From NCBI RefSeq assembly GCF_043290135.1, contig NC_134704.1:23465501-23529500 (forward strand): 64,000 bases of DNA, in the 5' to 3' direction. The position numbers and the translations under genes were made by a program. Below the pieces are notes generated by a model. It did no database searches and was not told where the DNA came from. It saw only the letters and a program-made list of their open reading frames with translations. The stretch's first letter is position 1. Each line of letters opens with the position of its first letter. Source of the stretch: Rhipicephalus microplus. Lineage: Eukaryota > Arthropoda > Arachnida > Ixodida > Ixodidae. Positions 34,601-47,100 of the stretch are shown here, in pieces.

Positions 34601-37600
34601 GAATCTGGCAAGGAACGCCAAGCGGAAAGCACCCAGCCACAAACAGTCACAAGCGGAGGCCTCTGTAGGCGGCCCGTCGGTGTCTTTGGGTTGTCGCTGG
34701 ACATCCACTCTTGGTACTCCAGCCGCACTTGGTCCTTGAACGGCTTGTTCAGCACAACGTCGAGCGGCCGGAGGGTGGACGTCATACCACCTGGTATCAC
34801 GGCGAGATCGGTTTTCCCGTCGCCGAGTGCGTGTTTCACAGCGTTGGTTAAGGGGGGACATGGGTCTTTAAAATTTTTTTTCTGTTTTTGGCTCAATCTT
34901 GACCAAACCTCACCATCTTGGACAGTTTTTCATGCTGATTTCAAATATGTAATTGTTTCTGAAATAGCTTCAGTGGATAAAAAGATATTAAGGGGGGACA
35001 TGGGTCTTTAAAATTTTTTTTCTGTTTTTGGCTCAATCTTGACCAAACCTCACCATCTTGGACAGTTTTTCATGCTGATTTCAAATATGTAATTGTTTCT
35101 GAAATAGCTTCAGTGGATAAAAAGATATTAGCATCTGTAATTTAATTAATTATGCACTTCATTGGGGGCTTTTTGGCAACTTAATCAAGCCAGATCCAAA
35201 AAATAAATGCATAGCCCCAATGCTGAGGGCTTTCTGTATGGGGTGATGCCATTTTTATTAATTTTTAGGCATTATATAGATAAGAAAACAGACCAGCACT
35301 TACAATGGATATTCTGTTCAATTTTCGCTCATTACTATCCATAATTGTAATTAACAGTATGCTTCTAGAGTAATCAAAATAGCATCACCCCATAGGTAAT
35401 GTTATTACAAATAAAATGATACCAAGTTTGTCATTCTGAATCAACAGTAACATATAAGAAAAACCCCTAAGGTTTAGTGTGGTGCACAAAAACATCGAAC
35501 TGAGAAAAACGCATTTAAAGTTTCTAATAACTGTAATTTTTGCTAAAGTGAAGCTAGAGCAATGAAAATGGCACCGTTGTATAGCTCTACATTATGTGAG
35601 TATGGCTGTACCAAATGTGTCAATGCACCTTCCCAAAATATTTGCCACAGCTCTTGTAAAAACTGTGTGCTGGCCATTGAATCAGTATAAGGAACCCAGT
35701 CTACAACTTTGTGGCTGTTCTAGTGCACTGAAAAACCAAAGGAAGACACATGTTATATATAAAAGCATCGCCCTTTTATACATAAAACACTATTTCAAGT
35801 AAAACACACATTTTTGTCCCAGACATCCTTACAATTCTACAGCATGCCAGGTCTGTATGCAGTGTCTCTTGCAGGCTTATGTCGCTTTGCAAGTGTTGCC
35901 TTTGTTGGCAACACTTGCAAACAGGCAAATAACAGGCACTTGCGCCAGCGAAACGTCGTCTGAATGTGCTGCCTCCGCAATAACAGGCATTTCCGACAGC
36001 CCGTTGTCGTCAGAATGCGCTGCCTCGGCCATCTCCGCCGTTCTCGGTGGCGCGCAGGCCGCTCCCTTCTGCCGCGCATTCCACGCTCGCTTTCGTTTCC
36101 TGCCGAAAGCTTGACGAGTGTTCTTCTTCAGGCGAGCTTCCCAAGCCATGCCGGCGAAATGCAGAAAGACGTATACGTCGGCGACGTCGGTACACGAGCG
36201 GGTAGCAGACAAGATAACACGCACGAGAGCAGGCGCCGACGGAGCAAAAACAAACAAAAAAAAAAGCGCGAGACGGAGGGGGCTCGCCGGCGCGCGCGCG
36301 CTCTAGCCAATCAGCGGTCCGGCAGACGGCTTCGCAAAACGGGCGAGGGCAGTCGTTGTGTTGGAGCTACGCCATTTTGAGAGCCCGCAAAACGCGCACA
36401 AAGGAACCAGCTTCAAAACAAGCCCAAGATGGCGCCGATCCGCCGGCTGCTTCGCTGGCGGCGCGCGCGAGAAGTTCGAACAAATTTTCTGTTTTGCGGG
36501 TTGTTTTGCGACTCCCGTGATGGTTTGAAAATAGATTTTAACCTATTTTTTTTTTATCGAATTTAGCGTTAATAATTTGAGGAGAGGTGCTTATAGGTTC
36601 AAAGATTCGAAAAATGCGTTTTTCTCAAAATCGATTTTTTGGCCATTTTTTACTTTTCTAAGACCCGCGTCCCCCCTTAAGTGACCATGAAACGCATCTA
36701 ACACCAGCATGCTGCGAAGACGCAGCAGTGCACTAGGCCGACGGTTCCGCACTACTCTTATCCATTTGAGCATCATGGCCTCGTACATATATCCCTTTTT
36801 GCTGACGCGAACGACAACACCGGCGGGAACACTTCCTTTGTCATTGTCTTGTGTTTGAAAATGATGAAGGGTGGAAGCTTTCTACCATTAACCGTGCATG
36901 CCAGCATGACGGTGAAGCGCGAGTGCTCGTTGCCAGTGGACAACAGCCTCACATCCTTGGCGCCACGCTGCGTGATCGTGGTCGACGAAAGCATGTCAAA
37001 CCACACGGGGGGTCTCATCGGCGTTGCCAATCTGCTCCATCATGTAGTCGTTCTGCTCCCGAAGCCGGTTCACGAAGTGCTGAAAGTTATAAGCTTGTTT
37101 TCGAACTCCCCGGGCAACTTCTAACGGATGTGTGCCGCCGAAAAAAAAAAAAAAAAAAACCTTTGCATCGCATAAATTGACGCACCCAAGAGTTTGGTGC
37201 ACGAAACTCTTCTCTCGTGAGCCAGCTTCTCGAGCGAGTTGCACTACTTTCTTACGAATGGTATCCACGGTCACTGGCAGCGAGTGCGCACGAACTTTCC
37301 GCACAAAGTCCAGCTGCGGATGAACGGCACTTCGTCCACGAAACAACATTTTTCGAGAATTGCACATCTGCAGCTTCCTTTTCTGCGCCCTCCAATAGCG
37401 CACGCTTTTTTTCCGATACACTAAAGCGGCGCTGAGCAGCCATATTCCCGTCCGCATCTGCGAACTCAACATCTAGTTTAAACGCAACTGAGTACTGCCT
37501 CCTCATATCGCTACTCATATTCAGTGAACGAAAAACAAAATACCTCTAAAAATGCAGCGCAATCTCAAGGGGAGCGAAAATTAAAACACCGGAAGCAAAT

Positions 37601-38154
37601 CACGAGCACAAAAAAAAAAAAAACACAGAGGATAAATAAACAGCCTGCGATATGATTTGGATGCAAATATGGCCGCCTCTGGCTTCTCAAGCATGTGCAA
37701 GCCACATGTTGCCAGACAGCGGTGTACTTTCGGCTAGACACCGCTATATAAAACGAGGGGCAACTTTAGCTTATTATTTTATTGAAAATATCTCGACTTA
37801 TATTCCGGTTTATACGGTATGTGTGCCATGATATTTTTTCTCTCGGAACGGCGAAATAAAGTTTTAACAGCATTTTTCTCGAAGCACAGAATTTGACCAA
37901 TTTCTTTTGCTAGTTTGGTAAAAGTGGACCTAGGGCAACTAGAGCTGTAATTATGTTTGCACAGTGTAGCTAAATGTGCACAAAAAACAATGCTGAGAGC
38001 CGATTTCGAATGGGCAGCTTCATCTTTTTTTAATTTTAAATAAATATTTCTGTTTTTGGTTACATGCAATGAACTTTATTGTGCTTTATTTCTAGAAGTA
38101 CTCGTTCAATTTTCGATCACCTTGCAGCGTTGCACTTCTTAGCCTTTCTAGTAT

Positions 38155-38191
<37 letters not shown>

Positions 38192-41100
38192 AATGACGAT
38201 ATAATTTTAAGTAAATACATTGTTACGGTTAAAAATGTTAGAATTCTTTGTTTTTTCTTGGTTTTCTCAAAATGGCAATTTCGTACACCCTGCATGAAAA
38301 TTCCTGCAATATATCGGAAACTATTACAGATAGCAGACTAATTTATTTTTTTTTAGCATGAAGCTATATGTTTGGAGCACACAACACAGGGAGCATATTT
38401 TGATTACTCTTGATGCAAGTTTTTTAAATTAGTCTTTTGTGTGGGCACACAATGGCCACATTCAGAGCTATGAAGTTTAGTTTACTAAAGAGGCTGGTGA
38501 ATGTTTGCAGCGCTATTTTGAGCATGCGGCTTGTCCAGAATTTCTGGATAGTTTTTCAAGCATGGGTGCGTACCATGTGAAACAACAACTCAAGCTTGCC
38601 AAACAAACCACTCTTCACTTTTTTTTTTCCTACTCATCCTCATGAGTAAGGTGAAATTTGTGCAATTTGAATAAAGGTCTCGGTTCACTAAATAAGTGTA
38701 CTTTGTTTAAATGAAACTTCTGATACATGGAACAATTTTATGGATTCCCTTCGAATTCAGTTGAAGAGGAGTCGACTGTATTTGCCTAGCTGCAAAACAT
38801 GGTGCGTGTATAAAATTCGGAAAATCTCTTTTGAGTGCATACGATAAGCTTGTCTGTGATGTGTGCTGGGACTGGTATTAGGGGCTTCTTTGATGCCAGT
38901 CATGATTTCTGTCGTTTATATTTCAGCCCAGCCAACAGCTGTGGACACGGTGCTTGATGAGAGTGATCTTCAGGTAAAGAGTCATGAATTTCTCATTGGA
39001 GAAGTACAGCTTTGTAGTCTTCTTAAGCTCCGATCTGTCCTCTTTACGAATATGTCAATATGGTAGCACTTTGCCTGGGGAAAGCTACGAATTTGCATTT
39101 TCCAAAGCCCAATTTTCTCACTGTATTTGATGGCAGCACACTGTTATGCCCTTTTCTTTACTTCTGGTGCATGTGATGGTCTAATATTTTACCAACAGGT
39201 AAAAGTCTTGGAATTGCAGAAAAAAATTATTTGAAAAATTTAACATTTTGACCAAATTTAGCATTCCCATTGCTCTGTCTTCTGCATGATCGAGAACACT
39301 TCTGGTAACACTGGTCGGCGTCGGAAAGGTACATGTGCTGGTTCCATTATCAGCCATCTATCACTTCGGAATACATTTATTTATTTATTTACACATACTG
39401 CAGCGCTAAGTGCGCTATGGCAGGAGTGGGTGTACAAAATACGCGGAATTTTAACAGACAGGAATGAAAATTATGTAAACAGGTAACGTAATACAGATGT
39501 GTGGTTATACAAAGTCAAAAGTGCACAAACATGTGATTAACATGAATAAAATAGAATAAAGAAACAATGCAACTCAAGAGCTAACACCAATGGCAAATAG
39601 ATGAGGGTATGTTACAGACGCATGTCATGGATGTCGGCTTGAATATTGGATGATGGGCGTGAACGAATAGTACCAGGTAACGAATTCCAGTCATCAATAG
39701 AACGGGGGAAAAAACTGAACTTGAACATGTTAGTTCGAGCATAGTAAGGCGTTAAGTTTAAGTTGTGATAGCTTCTTGTCGTTGACTGAGGTGCAAAGTT
39801 TATGTAGTCCTTGTCATTTGAAAGTTTAACCAAAGACGTCACAATGCTATGCAAGAATTTTAATGACTCTATTCGGCGACGCGAAGAGAGCGAAGTTAAG
39901 TTCAGTGAAGAAAGAGTAGAAGAGGGTGAAAAGCTGCGGTCATAGCGATGACATATGAATCTTACAGCTTTTTTCTGAATTGCTTCTAACCTATTAATCT
40001 CGCACTGCTTGTACGGGTTCCAAACGACAGATGCGTAGTCTGCTATTGGGCGAATGAGTGATTTAAATAAGAGAAGCTCATTTGTTGGGTTATTTATTGC
40101 ATTGAGCGTACTTAAAAGTTTCGGTAACTATAGCGCACAGTATTGGACTTGTGCATTTCTTATGGGCAGGTTTGTGTAGCTTCTGACCTCATGTGGGGTT
40201 CTCAAGTAACTCTTTGCTAATATTTCAGGGAGTTCCAATGGAGACTGATGCTGACAGCACTACAGATCCAGCAGCCATGCAGTCCGCTCAGGCCTTGCTT
40301 GACACCATGGTGCCTGTGAAGATCACTGCTGAAGGTGTTTGTGACGATGGTGTCCAGTCTGCTCAAGCTTGCACGGATGGCATTCACTGTGGAACACCAG
40401 AGCCCTGTACAGATGGTATCCATTGCGGTACACCAGAGCCCTGTACTGATGGTATCCATTGCGGTACGCCAGAACCCTGTAATGATGGTATCCATTGCGG
40501 TACACCGGAGCCCTGTACAGATGGTGTTCATTGTGGTACACCAGAGCCCTGTACTGATGGAATACACTGCGGCACACCTGAACCTTGTGCAGATGGCATC
40601 CACTGCGGTACACCAGAACCATGCACAGATGGCGTCCACTGCGGCACACCAGAACCATGCACAGATGGCGTCCACTGCGGCACACCAAAACCATGCACTG
40701 ATGGCGTCCACTGTGGTACACCTGAGCCCTGCACAGATGGTATGCACTGCGGTACACCTGAGCCCTGCACAGATGGTATGCACTGCGGTACACCTGAGCC
40801 TTGCACTGATGGTGTTCATTGTGGTACACCAGAGAACTACGACTCACCTGAGCAGCCTCGCTGCGCCAGCCCCGAGTCTCCATGCAGAGTGTCCCCCGGG
40901 CTTCACAACAAGTCCTTGCTGCGGCCTGTGCCCATACGCATGGGTGTTTGTGTAGTGGCCTGCTCGGACCAGGGTGAAGAGGGCGAGGGGGAAAATGGGC
41001 AGCCACCAGGTGATGACTCTGCTCCAGTTGACAGTGGAGGTGGGGGTGGAGGAGAAGGGGAAGAGCCACCAGGGCAGGGAGACGACGCACAGGAGCCGCC

Positions 41101-44100
41101 AGCCCCGCCTCCACCAGCGGACTCAAGTGGTGGGGGGGACGAGCCACCTGAAGAGCAGGGATCTGGCAACCCTGATGCTGCCCCTGCTGATGTACCTGAG
41201 CATGAGGAAGAGGAAAAACGTGAGTCCTCTTTCTCCTCTCATTATTCTGCCTAATTTGCTCATTGTGGCCTGTAAAGCACTCTGGGGAGTTTGTTGTATT
41301 TATTACTGTGTAAATACCTGCAGTACCATAGCCCGATTTGTGGTAATAATTGTGACTGAGAGAATTGTTAAGAAATTTCATGTGGGGATGCGCTTGTCAC
41401 CTTTTCAACCTTCCTCACATGGGCTGCATCTTCAAATGAGCACTGACTAAAGCTCCTCTGTCGAAAACTACCGTGCTTTCAGTTCTCCAAACAAGGCAAA
41501 AGTGCAGGGTAAAAAGTAGGCTTGAACTGGTGAGAAGTTGAAGGAGTAAGAATTGCTGGGGAACATATTTGCTAGAGGGTTTCTATATAGCATCATTTAA
41601 TTTAATGACTCTCGCAAGGATTTTTTTTATCTTGTTACAGATACAGACAAGTGCTTGTCACGTCTGCTGAAGGGATGCATCTTGTTAACATAGCACCACT
41701 TAGACCACCTTATCACCCTTGTCGGGTTTTAGTGCATTTGCCATGCTAGGCATGTGCCCAAGTTTCATGCTAGAATTTTGATTGCGCCTGTTCTTAGCCG
41801 AGGGTGAAGGGGAGGAAGAGCCGGCCGCAGGCGGCCTGTCTCTGGAGACGCCTGGTGCGCTGCCTCCAGACCAGATGTGTGTAGATGATCCACCTCCTCA
41901 GCAACCGGCGACATCAGCCGAACAAGCAGCTGACGGAGGCAAGTTGCTTTTCTCACAAAGATTTCCGAAAAGGACAGACCATGTTACTCCTATACCTGAT
42001 AGAAAATTCGTTCTCTAGTCCGCGTTATGTATATGCCGTCTACTGTCTTTGTTTTCATACCATAATGGATCCTTAGTATAACTGAATGAATGAGTGAACC
42101 AAAGTATGTTAGCGTTTGGTCAGCAAGCAACTTCCCCAAAAAAGTGGCATGCCTGGTGAGATCCTTGGGCCAAAAAAAAAAAAAAAATATTCATAAAGGA
42201 AAAAAAAAATGAAAGGTAGGGCAAGTGTAAGGTGCGTGCCAGCAATTGGTCAACACAAACTCATGACGTAGGTTTGTTTACATTGCCCCTGCATGGATCT
42301 TGTTGTCGCGAGGCGCTTTGTATCGCGAGGCGCTTTGCATCACGCTCAGTTGCGCAATGTCATTGACATGAAAAATGTTCTAGGCCATATTTGTCGTTGA
42401 TATCTCGTAGATGTGCATCTCTCATAATCATATGGTGGTTTTGAGATCTTAAACTCCACATATTAATCATCAATCTCGTAGATGTTGCGTATGTCTCCAC
42501 ATAAATCTATCTCGCTCATTATCTCGTCTTCAAAATTTTGTGTCAGTGCTGATTTAAAATGGCATGTTTTTCTTGTCAGTGCTCATTTAAAATGGCATGT
42601 TCTTTTCTTGGGTGAGCCGAAACAATTTTTTTCGAGCTCGTTTTGTGTCTCTAGCTGACTCGTATGCACATGCATTGCAGCGGATCCACGTTTGATATAT
42701 CGATTCCATAACTTCCTATACTTAGCCATATTTCACGGAGTTAACTTTCTTCCTTAAGGGGGAGGCTACCCCGAAAACCGAACTTTTTTTTTCACGATAT
42801 TTTAATGAGACTTTCAGGCTATATTCACTACATGAAAACTAGAAAAACTGTGAAGTTTCATGAAATTGTGTTCAGGGGTTCTAGAGTTGCTGAGGTCTAA
42901 CTGGGTGGTTCACTTGTGTGCCTGAGGAAGAGCCGGAAGAAATCCCCGGACATACCAGAAGGCTGAAATTATTTGTAGTCATCCCTGGATAGATATCCTA
43001 GGGCGCTAAAGAGCCATTTTTTTTTTTTTTCAATTTTTCCTCCAAAAATATTTTATGCAGCTTTGAATTTGAGTAGCCAGTGGGTATGACATTTATCAAA
43101 AATAATTGTTTATTAATAATGACACCTGTAGTGGAGCATACGCACTAACGCGTATGCACCTTCCAAAGAGAATGAAAAACCCTGTGCTCTGATTGCGCGA
43201 GAACCTGTGCCGCCTTTGCCAGACTTGCCGTACGCCAATTTTCCGTTGCGACTTCATTGCGACTTCTCTGTTCGAATAAACATCATCGCACACCAATTAA
43301 AAAAAAAAGCTTGTTACACCCTGGAAAACTCATCCAGGAGCAAAATAAAAGAAATGGCACACAAATCTGATTAGTAGTTCTTGAGAAATCGCTTTCCTCA
43401 GCACCACAAATAGCTGAACGATCCATTTTGAGAAAACGGGCTTTGAAAGTTCAGCACATGTGTTTTCCTCAAAAAGCTCCAGCAGAGAAGCTTGAAGTGT
43501 CCTCGTGCACTCTTTTCCTCTTTTGTCTTCCCTCCAACTTTGTCTAAGTGCTGTTTAGAATTTTTTTTTCAGACGTAGGGCATCTTTTTTGAGAGCCTGC
43601 TGCATCAGTTCAAATTTTTTCTGCGTTGCTGGCGTAGATTCGAGTTCAGCATGAACGGCGTCTCGATGTCTCGCATTCGCATCGATATCTTCCTTAGTTA
43701 CGAAATGTGTCCGCAGATGAAGGGTCACCATTGGCCCTGATGCAGACGAAGTTCTTGGTCTGGCGATGTTAACAACATTCAGTGTCACGTTCGATGGTAC
43801 CGATTCAGAGCATCTGCTGGATCCAGCGATCTCGGACACGTTCGATACATTTGTGGCTCCAGGTATTCATGGTTTGTCGGATTCTGGACAGGTGGCAGCC
43901 AACAGCACAGTTTCGCCGCCACAAGCATCTACGCACTGGGCACTTGCAGCAGAAAAGCGAAATTTCGATTCTCGTAGAATCCGCATAACGTGTTTTTGCA
44001 CTCCGAACTAGCGCATCGTCTTCGGCTTTGTTGCCGGTTTCACGCACAGCAATAAATATAAAGGGCACAGAACTTGTGCAAAAAGAAAAACGGAAAGAAA

Positions 44101-47100
44101 TTGGTTGAAAATAAAGCGCAAGGCAAAAACTGCCCGTAAGCAAATGTCTATCGATGCGGACGGAGCAGAAAGCAACAGAGAGACAAGCGCGCCGGACCTG
44201 CCATCACAAAGAGGGATCGCCCCCGCTTCCAGCGCAGCAGCCAATGGCGGGCGCGCTTTCGCTCATGAGATATGAATGAGCTGCAGTAGCCAATCGGTGC
44301 TCCGCATCGCATCTTCGGGGAAGTGCCGATAGCATCTCAACTGCGTCGTTGACGCCATTTTGAAAGGCGGCAAATGAGAAAGAAAAAATTCGCAGTCAAA
44401 ACAAGACCAAAATTGCACGGGACGGCCGCATGCCCCCGGACTGGCGCGCGCGCAAGTTTGGTTTGATTTTAGCTTTTGCGCGTGTCTTTGACGCTGCGGT
44501 GGCCTCGAAAATAGCATTTTTTTGCACTTCGGGGTTGAATTAGACACTGATATTTACTGAACAGGTAGTTTATGTGACGTACAGCCCAACAATATGTTTT
44601 TTTCGAAAACAGACTTTTTCGCGATTTTTCGGTTTTCAAAGGCCACGTCCCCCCTTAAAGGTTAAAACCGTCTAACAAATCGAAATCGTGTATGAAAGAG
44701 CCCTGGCAGCAAAGTGCGCACAGATCCTTGAATACTCTTGCAAATTTTTGTTTTTATAGGGCCACTCACCAGGCCCCATACCAAATTTTAGTTAGTGGAA
44801 GTTGTTGGTTGTCCGATGAGGAACATTTTGTTTCAAAAGTTTTCTGAATTGGTTCATCACAAGCGGAGAAAACAGGTTTTTTGAAGCGGCGTGAAACGAG
44901 CATGAGAGGAGGCGAGCTCAGAACCCGTGCCGCTCCTCCGCGTAGCCTTCGCAAGCCAAATCTCTTCCCCACCATCTCAGGCACTCGACCAAAAGGGCAC
45001 ATGCGCATGACGTGCCCAAACAAGTCCAACCCCCGAGCACACGAGCGGCGTTGTTTTGTTGACCAGCGTTATTTTGTGGTTTTCTGCCTGTTTCTGCGAT
45101 ATGGTTTGGAGATGCTGGCTTAGACGGGATAGAATAGATGAGCACAATGAGTGCGCGAACGCATAGGAGCGGTCCACGGCGGTCGTCTGCTCGATGCGCC
45201 GACTGCAGGTACACCAACGCATGCGAAACGCCGACACATTAGCCCTACATCTTGTTGCGATTCACGGGAGAAAAATGGGAAAAAAGACTCTCACATTCCC
45301 TTATTGTGTCTGATTATTTATCTAGAGCTTTATTAATCTCTTCAAGTAACAAATTACATAAACTATGCATGCCGTGTTAAATAATCTTTGCCATGTCACG
45401 TGCCACTGTTTGCAACGTCAGAGCAGAGTCGTCTACGTAGAGGACCAACTTCACTGCATTGCCGTGTACGTAGGGCCATTCATACGCGCACATCATACCC
45501 TTATTCTCTGGGCGCGCGCCAGCAGAAGGGATGAGGAGCAGCATTCATCTTGAAATTTGACTCATTTCCGCGGCGCGCAGCATTGCAAATTTTGGCAGAC
45601 GTGATCATGAACGCCTCGTCTACGCATTGTGCTTGTCAGCTCAAAATTGTCAAACCTGGTGAGTGGCCCTTTAAGGCCCTTGAAAACCTTGAGTTTTGGA
45701 GAAGTCATTGAAAAAGCTTGAATTTCTTGAAGGATGCATTTCAATTGGTATTTGTAATCCTGAAAGTGGTTTTCGATGCTGAACTTTTGTTTTTTTTTTA
45801 TACCTTTAGCTGACTCTTGGTTGGCAGCTGGCAACATTTGACAATGTGCGTCTCGGAGCTGCGTTCACCATACACATTGTGACAATGACTGGGAACGTCA
45901 CCGCTGGTTCTAGCGGAAGTAAAATCTGCTGCGAGCGCAGTTACTCTATAGTTATCGCATGCCCATCGTTTTTGTCCAACTTGTGTGCGGGCTCAACCTA
46001 GTCGTGTCGTTGTGCTGCCAGCACTTTTTGGAATGAGCATGCCTTCTACGCGTTAGTGCAAGTGATGTGTTACAGTGGACTCTCAGTTAATGGAAATCTG
46101 TTAAATGGAACTGCTGCTTAAATGGAACAACTGCCTTTGATATGATTGGCTTCATACTTGAATGCTGCAACCCAGCTCACCTCTCAGTGGATGAATTTGC
46201 TTTAAAAAGTCACATGAATAGTGCCAAGCATATTGGCGCAGTCAAAAAAGGGGCAAGGAAGTGTGCTAGAAAGCTACCGACGCCTGGGTCGACAGGGCAG
46301 TCCACTACAGCGTCTCTGTTACAGTCGCCAAGCCTGAACGATGCTTCTAAAACGCACGAGCTTGTCACTGACGCAGAAATTCTTTGGATTTTGAAAGTCG
46401 TTACATCCCACTTCTCGTACTGGTCGTCAACCCAAGCAGGGAAGTTATTTCGACGCATGTTCCCAGACAGTGATGTGGCAAAGGCGTTTTCTTGCTGTGA
46501 GAAGAAATGTGCCCATGTGACATGCCATGGTGTGTGCAACTTGAAGGGGTTGAGGAAACAGTCAATAACTTTTGAATGGTTCAAGATAACTACATGATTC
46601 TTTTTGCTAAATGTTCTTGGACAAGGAGCTATAAAATATCAAATTTCAATAAGCATTTAAAAAAAATGTAGAATGGAAGGTTGGGACCTACCTTTACTCG
46701 GTTTTAAAAATTTGGTTTAGAATGATTTTTTGGGACAGTTGGTGAAACGCGTCGTGTGACTTTGCAGCGACGTCTGTAGGTGCTGAACCGTCTGCGGAAG
46801 CCGCTGCCTCTGCCACTGCTGCTGCTGTTGCAACCGCTACTACAGCTAATACTACTACTGCTGCTAGTGCGGCGGCAGCACCCGAGTCTGCCATGTGTAC
46901 AGACCCGTTGACCACGTTGGCGTCGGCGGCCGTTTCAACAGCTAGTAGCACTCCTCCAACTCCAACTACGGCTCCTGTGCTTGCTGCTGCTGCTGCCACC
47001 AATGGCCTAGCAGGTTCCATCAAAACTGAAGAGGATGTCAAGCCTCCCGTAAGCAGCTGCTTGAGTATTGGAGCACGTTTGAAAGCTGTGCATGTGGGAA

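Larger units (their letters stand above)
34400..37518 (-). pseudogene. Pogo/POGK-type transposase pseudogene of P1, interrupted by K4
   Basis: The start at 37518 reads [17 protein letters not shown] (Brinker-type HTH), then [20 protein letters not shown] (CENP-B-type HTH), and IGNADETP begins the DDE_1 domain. Next come [20 protein letters not shown] and [13 protein letters not shown] with the second Asp. On the other side of K4 follow [34 protein letters not shown] with the third Asp, and [20 protein letters not shown]. Frameshifts and an A-run insertion near 37141 also break it. The protein reads straight across once the TTAA insertion is ignored. Confidence 0.85.
34300..37817 (-). mobile_element. 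Pogo-type element P1 with K4 nested inside
   Basis: CCGTATAAACCGG (34300) is inverted at CCGGTTTATACGG (to 37817), with TA on both sides (34298-34299, 37818-37819). The minus strand encodes a decayed transposase with a Brinker-type HTH. K4 is inserted in the transposase at TTAA. Without K4 the element is about 1.7 kb. Confidence 0.88.

Noticed and set aside
35857..36380. Plus-strand frames in the GC-rich part of K4
   Set aside because: The minus frame with [20 protein letters not shown] looks like the transposon's own N-terminus; the plus frames are its shadow.
40370..40837. CRISPR-like direct repeats
   Set aside because: The 36-bp units are contiguous, without spacers, and encode protein in a eukaryotic gene.
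40370..40837. A direct claim that the repeats are OGT cleavage sites
   Set aside because: The Glu that follows the scissile Cys in HCF-PRO is Thr, Asn or Ala here, and the Thr-rich OGT-binding half is missing.
40217..41381. Long overlapping open frames on both strands over the HCF-1 repeat (up to about 350 codons)
   Set aside because: A 36-bp repeat keeps all frames open. Only the + frame matching the splice phases fits HCF-1.
46694..47041. Ala/Val-rich minus-strand frame
   Set aside because: It is the antisense shadow of the GCT/ACT-rich HCF-1 exon 11.
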